Of a DNA stretch of 5,004 nt, positions 1-5,004 are shown piece after piece. Source of the stretch: Bacillota bacterium (GTDB lineage Bacteria > Bacillota_A > Clostridia > Lachnospirales > WQUN01); contig WQTQ01000069.1 of assembly GCA_009786175.1 (NCBI GenBank), positions 1 through 5,004 of the forward strand, written 5' to 3'. Numbering within the stretch: position 1 is the stretch's first letter; the number at the start of each line of letters is the position of its first letter. The notes under the pieces are model-generated. The model saw only the letters and a list, made by a program, of their open reading frames with translations, did not search any database and was not told where the DNA came from. A program made the position numbers and the translations under genes.

Positions 1-3000
1 AACTCCGGCGGCGGCTGAGGGGTATAATTTGCGTTAACAAGCAACAAATGAACTGTTTGGCCGTATACAGTAATGTAAAAATTAATATACTGCCACGCCC
101 CATTTTTGTTAACGTCCACCAGGTTGAAGTAATCCAGCCAGCCTGTGCCGTCTTGCCACACGCGGCCAACACGCACAAACTCTTCTGCGCATTCGCCGTC
201 TTGGTCAAGGGCAATTATTGTATCTGCCGCCGCAAGGTATACAGGGGTATTTATGCCGTCAAGCTGTGTCCACATGCGGATTATGCCTGCTGCTGCAAGA
301 CTTGCATTAGGCCTGCTTGGGCTGCCGCCTTCGCCGTTGTTAAAGATGTCGAATGATGGAGCCGGGTCAATAACGCCCAAGTCTGCAATAAAGGAGTAGC
401 GAATGTAGGTGTTATAGGTGTAATTAAATGCGGCGGCGGCCCCTGCCGGGCCTTCTGCGGCTCTTATGCGGCTTATATACATTACCAATTCTTGGCCGTG
501 AGCAGGATCAAAATCGTTAAAAGTGATGTCAAGCTGTGTATTGTCATTGCTCCATGCAAGTGTAAAGTCGCCGGAGAAATTAAAGCCAATACCAAAATCG
601 CGCGGGTTAATAGCCGCAGGGAATTCTATTGTCCAAACATTATTAACAAGAGTATGGCTTGTCGGATGCGCAGAAAAGTTTGTAGGGCGGTTGTCTATTG
701 TACCTATTTCATTGCCGTGCGGGCGCGCCCCTGTTCCGCTTGCAAGCCAGTGCGGATATGGTCCAATGTGCTGCACCGCAGGGCTTGGCCGCCAGATGGC
801 GGGCTGGTCGGGCTGTCCTGTATTCCAGCCGCCTACATGTAGGTTTTGCTGGAAAGACATTTCAAAAGTAAAGCCCGGCATGGCTTCAAACTGTAAATTA
901 CGAAGAATATACGCACCTGTACCGGTGGTACCCTGTATGCGTACGCCCCATGGAGTTATCCAGTTGCCGCCGCCTTGCCACGTTGTTGCTGTTACGGGTA
1001 CTTCTTCGCCTGTGGGCGGAAGTATAAACAGTTGCAGCTCATCTCTGTTTACAAGTGTGCTTGTAAAGCCGAAAAGCGTAGCGGCAGAACCGCCGATATT
1101 ATCTTGAGTAGAGCCGCTGCGCAGGGCTGTGTGTACGTCTATGCCTTGGAAGAACGCGCTTCTGCCGCCGTTTGGCACGCTAAGCTCGTAACGGCCTATC
1201 TGTACTTCTGTGGGCGGGATATTAAATATGGCTTGTCCGCCGGAAACAACGGCTGTCCATGTGTCAAGCACAACAGGCGCGGCGTTGCCGTTTCTGTTCC
1301 ACAAGCGGTTTTGGTCACCGGTGCTGCGCGCTGTAAGTGTCACAACAGTTCCGTCCGGTGCGGTGGTGTGGGCAACAACTGTGGCAGGAAGCCCTTCCGT
1401 TACGTGAACGGTTTCAGTCCATACTGCATAATAACCGGGACGTGCCCATGGCATCCAGTCGGATTGTACTTCAATAGGGCTTCTTGTCAGGTAGCCAGGA
1501 CTTGGCCATATTCCGGGATATGCCACGTTGTTAATATCTTCAACATATACTTGGTCTGCTGTTCTTCCGCCTCTGAAACCTGTTTCCGTATCATGGACGG
1601 GTTGGCCGAACAGATAGTCAACAACTGCCAGCCAAACAGGGGCATCGGAAGCGTGAGGGCTGTGACTGCTATTTTTTGATAAGAAAATTAAATTATCGCT
1701 GTCTAGGAAATGGAATACTTCCTGTGCCGCGGCCGCAACCGTGCGGGCAGGTGCCCAGGCTGTCCATGTTCCGAAGTTGGCGGTTTCTAGGCTAACGAAT
1801 GCTCTGTTGGGGTTGGCTAAAGTTGGGGAGGTAAGTGCAATTGCCAAATGCATATCGAAAGGAAGCAGGTGTGTGCTTTGTTCATATGGTGTGGATGTTG
1901 CAAATCTTTCCGCAACCGGGCCCAATGCGCGGCGGTTGGCCAAGCCTGTTCTCATTGTTTCGTGGCGGCTGTGTACGCGGTTGCTTTCCTGTGCCGCAAA
2001 AGTATCCGCATGATAATATTGGATTCTTCCCGCATGAGAGAAACGGAACGGCGCGACTCCGCCGTCACCGCCGGACTCATGCGGCATGGTTACTGCTACA
2101 CGGTCGTCGAATACGCCCGGGGAAAGAGCGCGTTTACCTGCGAAAGAGTTCCCCGTAGTAATAAACGCGTTATAATTTACGCCCAATTGCGGGTTTAGCT
2201 GGAATATGTCTATTAGCCTTCCTACTTCCCATGCACGGGCGGCAAGAGAGCCTGTGTTGTAATGAACAACATCTGGGTTAAACGGGAACAATGTAAAGTA
2301 TGCACTTGTTCTTGCTTCGGCACCCGGGGCATCTGCAAGGCCTATCCCGCGTGCGTGTAACGCTGCCGCGTTGGAACCGCCTGCGCCGCCTACAATAACC
2401 GGACCGCCTGTACGGCGCACTTCGTTGCTGCCGGGGCATGGCGCGTTAATGTCGCAAGGGTTGGGGCAGCACCAGAAGCCGTTATCATAAAGCTGTTGCC
2501 AGCTGGGTAAGTTTACGCCCGTTGCACCGTTCCATGAGTGCTGTATCGGGGTACCGTCAAGGCGGTGTTCGTTTACCGTAATGTTTATTGCGCCAAGGTT
2601 ACGCGCAGCGTCTGCCGTTTGATTCGTGTTAATTTGCGCCTCTGTCAGGTTTACCGTCACATTGTTGTGTGTTGTAGGCCATATAAAACCGTAATAATAA
2701 TACATAAACAAATCTTGAAGTTCTGCGCGGCGCAACTCCCAATGTTCTTGAGTTGCAACTATTCCGTCTGCCGGATAGGCATCACTTGGCCGCTGCGCGC
2801 CAACCGTATACCAGAAAAATGTGAACGGGTCGTTTAAATACGGGGTATAAGGCATAATGTCCGCAAAATTTGGGTCAAGTAGGTCCGGGAAATAATCCCG
2901 CCTGGGTGATAATGGAGGCGTGAAGTAGCTTCCATCGTGGAAAAGCCCTACATTTTGGGCCGCGGCGGCCACATCCGGGTGCGTAATACCGATAAGCGCG

Positions 3001-3884
3001 CTTCCCCAGTGTGTTATGTTTCCGACTTCTAATACCCACATGTCATTGCGATATACGCCCGGTACGGCATCATCTGCCGGTACGCGGCGTAAGCTACCCA
3101 TTTCCACACCTGTGTCACGGGGGTTAAATGTTGTTATGTGGGTAATATCCAATGGCGGCGCAATGTCGCGGATAAATTCAATTACAATTTCAGTACTGGA
3201 TTTAACGCCTGCTTCGCCATTGGCAGTTAGGGTAAATGATGCGGGGCCAATTGCTGTACGTGTAAGGACAATACTGTCAATAATAAATGATGTGGTTACG
3301 TTTTGCGTGGTTTGTATCCTAATAGCATTTTGTGTTACAAGGTTAGCCTGATTAGGGCTAAACTCAAAGGTAAGTGTGAAGTATGGAGACGCATTTGTTA
3401 CTGCAACCGTGGCTGAAAGGTTACTCCAATTGGCCTGTGCCTGGCGAAGAACCATGTTTGTAGGGCCCGGAATGGGGGTAATGGCTTGCCCCTGTACAAC
3501 AAGCTGATAAGTGTTAACCGGGCTTAATGTGCCGTTATTCACAAATGTTCTGAACGGAATTTCTAGCCCTTGCCAATCCGCACCGGGCCTATCCGTTACT
3601 TGAAGCGAATTTAAGTCCGGCTCTGATAGGTTTGCTACGGCAGTTACCGTAGGTGTACCGGCGCGGCTTAGCCAAGGCGTGCCGGCCAGTGTGGTTGTTT
3701 CATCGGCCTCAAGCCCTTGGATGTAGTCATCCGTTTGCATAGACCATATTACCAAATGTGGTGCAATGGTCTCTGCACCGCCGCTTTCTTCGAAGCTGTC
3801 GGCAAAAATGTTGGAGGCTGCCACCAATACCATAGCTATGGCAAGGATTAGTGTAGCCGCCTTTTTGAATGTTGGTCTTTTCAC
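1..3884 (-). CDS. Secreted multi-domain CE15-like (glucuronoyl esterase-like) protein, 3' end off window
   Basis: The frame is open from GTG 3884 to the window edge (1294 codons, partial). GTG is chosen because AAAGGGTGA sits 7 nt upstream and it gives a full signal peptide: basic KRPTFKK, a hydrophobic core, and likely cleavage after SNIFA (residue 28). Residues about 30-209 resemble a CBM22/CBM4-9 beta-sandwich (DWQGLEIPF; ending SFIIDSIVLTR). Residues about 345-760 match CE15 esterases: W382-x3-RR-x-E-x2-LF, the motif ARAWEVGRLIDIF, nucleophile elbow GNSFAGK (Ser580), MPHESGGDGG (Glu603), LPFDMH (about 674-679) and the His region SSHSPHAS (His741/His744). The expected role is cleaving glucuronoyl esters that tie xylan to lignin, outside the cell. 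Oddities: the elbow lacks the usual Cys and Arg of GCSRxGK, and there is a four-Cys cluster at 472-483. Residues about 820-910 look Ig-like. About 910-1294 is unrecognised beta-rich sequence ending in PQPPPE, possibly a linker to further modules. The CE15 fold is fairly sure; exact substrate is inferred. Confidence 0.88.
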   Translation of the reverse strand, partial: MKRPTFKKAATLILAIAMVLVAASNIFADSFEESGGAETIAPHLVIWSMQTDDYIQGLEADETTTLAGTPWLSRAGTPTVTAVANLSEPDLNSLQVTDRPGADWQGLEIPFRTFVNNGTLSPVNTYQLVVQGQAITPIPGPTNMVLRQAQANWSNLSATVAVTNASPYFTLTFEFSPNQANLVTQNAIRIQTTQNVTTSFIIDSIVLTRTAIGPASFTLTANGEAGVKSSTEIVIEFIRDIAPPLDITHITTFNPRDTGVEMGSLRRVPADDAVPGVYRNDMWVLEVGNITHWGSALIGITHPDVAAAAQNVGLFHDGSYFTPPLSPRRDYFPDLLDPNFADIMPYTPYLNDPFTFFWYTVGAQRPSDAYPADGIVATQEHWELRRAELQDLFMYYYYGFIWPTTHNNVTVNLTEAQINTNQTADAARNLGAINITVNEHRLDGTPIQHSWNGATGVNLPSWQQLYDNGFWCCPNPCDINAPCPGSNEVRRTGGPVIVGGAGGSNAAALHARGIGLADAPGAEARTSAYFTLFPFNPDVVHYNTGSLAARAWEVGRLIDIFQLNPQLGVNYNAFITTGNSFAGKRALSPGVFDDRVAVTMPHESGGDGGVAPFRFSHAGRIQYYHADTFAAQESNRVHSRHETMRTGLANRRALGPVAERFATSTPYEQSTHLLPFDMHLAIALTSPTLANPNRAFVSLETANFGTWTAWAPARTVAAAAQEVFHFLDSDNLIFLSKNSSHSPHASDAPVWLAVVDYLFGQPVHDTETGFRGGRTADQVYVEDINNVAYPGIWPSPGYLTRSPIEVQSDWMPWARPGYYAVWTETVHVTEGLPATVVAHTTAPDGTVVTLTARSTGDQNRLWNRNGNAAPVVLDTWTAVVSGGQAIFNIPPTEVQIGRYELSVPNGGRSAFFQGIDVHTALRSGSTQDNIGGSAATLFGFTSTLVNRDELQLFILPPTGEEVPVTATTWQGGGNWITPWGVRIQGTTGTGAYILRNLQFEAMPGFTFEMSFQQNLHVGGWNTGQPDQPAIWRPSPAVQHIGPYPHWLASGTGARPHGNEIGTIDNRPTNFSAHPTSHTLVNNVWTIEFPAAINPRDFGIGFNFSGDFTLAWSNDNTQLDITFNDFDPAHGQELVMYISRIRAAEGPAGAAAAFNYTYNTYIRYSFIADLGVIDPAPSFDIFNNGEGGSPSRPNASLAAAGIIRMWTQLDGINTPVYLAAADTIIALDQDGECAEEFVRVGRVWQDGTGWLDYFNLVDVNKNGAWQYINFYITVYGQTVHLLLVNANYTPQPPPE

Positions 3885-3891
3885 AGACGTG

Positions 3892-3900
3892 TCACCCTTT
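3892..3900 (-). promoter_or_regulatory. Ribosome binding site deciding the GTG start
   Basis: AAAGGGTGA on the minus strand lies 7 nt before GTG 3884. It pairs well with the 3' end of 16S rRNA. The first in-frame ATG is codon 18, in the middle of the hydrophobic core of the signal peptide, and has no such site, so the GTG is the real start. Confidence 0.8.
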
Positions 3901-3920
3901 CTGTTTTTGGTTGTGTAAAT

Positions 3921-3957
3921 TGCCAACAAAGTTTACGAAAAAACAGTCGTGTTGGCA
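3921..3957. repeat. 8-bp inverted repeat in the esterase leader, possible operator
   Basis: TGCCAACA (3921-3928) and its exact complement TGTTGGCA (3950-3957) are separated by 21 bases. They lie between the putative -10 box and the ribosome binding site, so the upstream arm sits near the expected transcription start. This could be a repressor or activator site, or a 5' UTR stem-loop. It does not fit the catabolite-repression (cre) consensus. Its function is inferred from position only. Confidence 0.35.
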
Positions 3958-3968
3958 TATTTGTATAA

Positions 3969-3997
3969 AGTATAAACTACGTACTTAAACTTTTACA
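3969..3997 (-). promoter_or_regulatory. Putative promoter of the esterase gene
   Basis: On the minus strand TGTAAA (3997-3992), a 17-base spacer and TATACT (3974-3969) form a sigma-70/sigma-A-like pair. The -10 matches 5 of 6 positions but the -35 only 3 of 6, so an activator may be needed. An overlapping alternative -10 is TATACA at 3967-3962. The leader would be roughly 75-80 nt. Confidence 0.35.
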
Positions 3998-4035
3998 TGG
4001 AAAAAACACATATTGTTTGTGTTTTCAAAAGATAA

Positions 4036-4072
4036 CCCCCTGATATCATATTGGCTATGTGATATCAGGGGG
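4036..4072 (-). terminator. Strong hairpin, probable minus-strand intrinsic terminator upstream of the esterase promoter
   Basis: CCCCCTGATATCA (4036-4048) is perfectly complementary to TGATATCAGGGGG (4060-4072). Three further inner pairs, one of them G-U, leave a 5-base loop. On the minus strand the stem is followed by TTATCTTTT, a broken T-tract; on the plus strand no T-run follows directly. It therefore reads as a terminator for minus-strand transcription arriving from the right, shielding the esterase promoter. If a promoter lies further upstream it could instead act as an attenuator. Confidence 0.55.
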
Positions 4073-4117
4073 TGGGTTGGACTTAACACAAAATTTTTTT
4101 ATAGCAGCACGTTGTCT

Positions 4118-4147
4118 TTTACAGAAAAGTCACAGGTCAGACATAAT
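4118..4147 (+). promoter_or_regulatory. Putative plus-strand promoter facing the DUF1016 remnant
   Basis: TTTACA (4118-4123), an 18-base spacer and CATAAT (4142-4147) each match the sigma-70 consensus at 5 of 6 positions. It points away from the esterase gene and toward the ribosome binding site at 4194. It probably drove the now-broken DUF1016 gene. Confidence 0.45.
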
Positions 4148-4193
4148 AAATCGGCAGTTTAAGGGGGTTGTCCACTTCAGAAAACCAACAAAA

Positions 4194-4199
4194 AAGGAG
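4194..4199 (+). promoter_or_regulatory. Orphan ribosome binding site without a start codon
   Basis: AAGGAG is preceded by an A-run and looks like a strong Shine-Dalgarno, but no ATG, GTG or TTG occurs at the proper distance. The next usable start in the DUF1016 frame is GTG 4221, 21 nt away. A TAG at 4203-4205 interrupts that frame just after the site. This suggests that the original start region was deleted. Confidence 0.4.
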
Positions 4200-4205
4200 C
4201 AGTAG

Positions 4206-4388
4206 GAATTTAACTCACATGTGCTTAACGATGGTCGAGCCGGATATGGTAAAAAGATTTTGCCGACGGTGTCGACAAAATTGAGCTGGTCGCATATTAT
4301 CGAATTGCTCCCGCTTAAAACGAAAGAGGCTCAGTTGTACTATGCAGATGATGTTGTAAACATAGCCCCATTCATCACAAATAAGTAA
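4206..4388 (+). pseudogene. Fragment of a DUF1016 N-terminal domain protein (YhcG-like, PDDEXK nuclease family)
   Basis: The open stretch runs from after TAG 4205 to TAA 4386-4388, about 60 codons. It contains STKLSWSHIIELLPLK followed by TKEAQLYYA, the signature of the DUF1016 N-terminal domain, starting near 4272. A preceding GRAGYGKK resembles the RAEYG-K motif that in intact proteins lies some 35-45 residues earlier, so an internal deletion is likely. After YYADDVVN (about 4361) the match stops and the frame ends 8 residues later. Intact family members are several hundred residues long with a C-terminal PDDEXK nuclease domain, which is wholly missing here. The start codon is also missing. 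The match to the LSWSH block is strong; the GYGKK match is weaker. The piece cannot be functional as a nuclease. Confidence 0.75.
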
Positions 4389-4390
4389 AT

Positions 4391-4528
4391 CCAACTTACA
4401 AGAGATTCAAGATACTGGCAGAGCATTATCCGAATCGCAGAAGACGCTTCGGCTTACGATTCAATCTCATTGCGGGTATTTGTAAATTTGATATGTCGCC
4501 TTTGTTATGCAAGAGGTCTAATATATAA
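4391..4528 (+). pseudogene. C-terminal remnant of an IS5-like transposase
   Basis: One frame (stop TAA 4526-4528) reads KRFKILAEHY then NRRRRFGLRFNLIAGIC then KFDM. This is the type of C-terminal tail seen in IS5-family DDE transposases, where NRRxRFGLRFNLIAGIYN is a recurring ending. Only about 35 residues of a protein usually around 250 or more are left, and the DDE catalytic core is absent. The last residues up to the stop do not match the family and probably read through the end of the element. The upstream border with the DUF1016 piece lies between about 4361 and 4391. The family assignment is from memory of the motif and is moderate. Confidence 0.6.
4505..4519 (+). mobile_element. Probable right-end inverted repeat of the IS5-like element
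   Basis: TTATGCAAGAGGTCT lies shortly after the transposase tail and directly before IS66 coding sequence resumes. Read on the other strand it is AGACCTCTTGCATAA, which resembles the AGACCT(C)TTGCA-type ends of IS5-family elements. The matching left end is not present in the window. A CTAA (4518-4521) at the junction would suit a YTAR target duplication, but it would also put a TAA in the IS66 frame, so the exact border is uncertain. Confidence 0.4.
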
Positions 4529-4692
4529 ATGCACTGTTTAAGCTGGAGCGTGAGTTTGCAGAGCTCTTGTCAGAAGAACGCTATGAGAAACGGCTTCAAG
4601 AATCGAAACCTATTTCTGATGCTTTCTTTGCATGGGCGGAGAATCTTGGTGCGTTGCCAAAAACGCTTCTGGGCGAGGCTTTATGGCGATAG
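4522..4692 (+). pseudogene. Internal fragment of an IS66-family TnpC transposase
   Basis: The frame reading YINALFKLEREFAELL, then RYEKRLQESKPISDAFF, then AWAENLGALPKTLLGEAL matches the stretch of IS66 TnpC that precedes the conserved YxxNQW and DNN segments. The match breaks at about 4683 and a TAG follows at 4690-4692. The long N-terminal part with the zinc finger and first catalytic residues, and the final part with the last catalytic Glu and the C-terminal tail, are missing. The left border coincides with the end of the IS5-like remnant, as expected if that element inserted into the IS66 gene. No tnpA or tnpB companions are visible. This is clearly non-functional. Confidence 0.8.
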
Positions 4693-4896
4693 AAAACCCA
4701 AGGATATTTGCCAATGTGCTGCCGACAACTGCCAGGGCGCTGCCGCCTAATATGATGTTCGCGCTTCTCGTTGATGTTGGCGGGCGCGTAGCCGGAACGG
4801 ATGAATGGGTATTGGGTAATAATACGACTGCCGCTACCCTGTGGGGCGGCAATCAAAGACTTCCACAAAGCGGTTGGTAAGCTACAAAGTTAGTAA
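4684..4896. other. GC-rich unassigned segment with overlapping open frames on both strands
   Basis: After the IS66 match ends, the sequence is richer in G and C than the sequence on either side. A plus-strand frame from ATG 4683 to TAA 4878-4880 gives a 65-residue peptide (MAIENPRIFANVL..., ending RLPQSGW). Two minus-strand frames, 4596-4868 and 4610-4852, are also open; the second contains a hydrophobic run, ANIILGGSALAVVGSTLANI. None has a convincing ribosome binding site and I recognise no family. The minus frames run back into antisense of the IS66 piece, so those parts at least are shadows. It may be one more degraded insert. Confidence 0.3.
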
Positions 4897-4940
4897 AATT
4901 GGCAGTCAGGGGCAAGAGCAATCTTGCCCCATTGTCAATT
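4897..4940. terminator. Hairpin with GCAA tetraloop, possible terminator
   Basis: GGGGCAAGA (4909-4917) pairs perfectly with TCTTGCCCC (4922-4930) around the loop GCAA, a GNRA-type tetraloop. An outer stem, 4897-4906 with 4931-4940, extends it with some G-U pairs and a two-base CA bulge. Neither strand has a clean T-run directly after the stem, so termination may be weak or factor-dependent, or the hairpin may be a structured RNA or repeat element. It marks the end of the remnant region. Confidence 0.45.
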
Positions 4941-5004
4941 CCTTGCTAATTCTCTGTATTTTATAATGCAAAAGCCCTGACTTTCGGCTATAATATATAT
5001 AAGC

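Noticed and set aside
60..300. Dockerin or EF-hand calcium site in the C-terminal part (DVNKNG, LDQDGE).
   Set aside because: The two Asp/Asn-rich turns lack the paired 12-residue loops and helix pattern of a dockerin duplicate.
48..3351. About a dozen plus-strand open frames of 65-234 codons between 48 and 3351.
   Set aside because: All lie antisense to the continuous minus-strand esterase frame, lack ribosome binding sites, and translate to Cys/Arg-rich sequence with no family resemblance. They are shadows.
4077..4105. Alternative plus-strand promoter TTGGAC-17-TATAGC.
   Set aside because: It matches consensus at only about 7 of 12 positions, against 10 of 12 for the pair at 4118-4147.
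4529..4750. Plus-strand frame of 73 codons over the IS66 fragment.
   Set aside because: It overlaps the frame that clearly matches IS66 TnpC and its own translation matches nothing.
4596..4868. Two minus-strand frames (4596-4868 and 4610-4852).
   Set aside because: Their left parts are antisense to IS66 coding sequence, neither has a convincing ribosome binding site, and no family is recognised. They are noted only under the unassigned segment.
1..5004. CRISPR array, tRNA or rRNA gene.
   Set aside because: I saw no regularly spaced repeats, no tRNA-like cloverleaf arms and no rRNA-like conserved blocks on either strand.

Overview
The window is dominated by one very long minus-strand gene. 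It starts with a GTG at 3884 and stays open, with no stop, to the left edge (at least 1294 codons, 3' end missing). It encodes a secreted, multi-modular protein: a signal peptide, an N-terminal beta-sandwich resembling CBM22/CBM4-9 carbohydrate-binding modules, a divergent CE15 (glucuronoyl esterase-like) alpha/beta-hydrolase domain, then about 530 residues of beta-rich, Trp/Asn/Gly-rich sequence that I cannot assign to a family. CE15 enzymes cleave ester links between lignin and the 4-O-methyl-glucuronic acid side groups of xylan, so the host probably degrades plant cell walls or lives in a gut or decaying-biomass habitat. The medium GC content, the GTG start with a strong Shine-Dalgarno (AAAGGGTGA) and the style of the exported protein suggest an uncultured Bacillota (Clostridia-like) bacterium. 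That assignment is tentative and no marker gene is present.

From 3885 to about 4205 lies an AT-rich control region. It holds the ribosome binding site, an 8-bp inverted repeat and a weak promoter for the esterase gene, a strong GC-capped hairpin (4036-4072) that looks like a minus-strand terminator, and a good divergent plus-strand promoter (4118-4147).

From about 4206 to 4690 is a gene graveyard, all on the plus strand. It contains a small piece of a DUF1016 (YhcG-type) N-terminal domain, the C-terminal tail of an IS5-like transposase with a probable right-end inverted repeat, and an internal piece of an IS66 TnpC transposase. The order suggests that an IS5-like element landed in an IS66 element and later deletions joined the remains to a dead DUF1016 gene.

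The last 320 bases hold a GC-rich segment with overlapping open frames that I cannot assign, followed by a strong hairpin with a GCAA loop and AT-rich sequence running to the right edge. The esterase gene looks intact and functional as far as it can be seen. The remnant region looks non-functional and gives no evidence of a cooperating operon.
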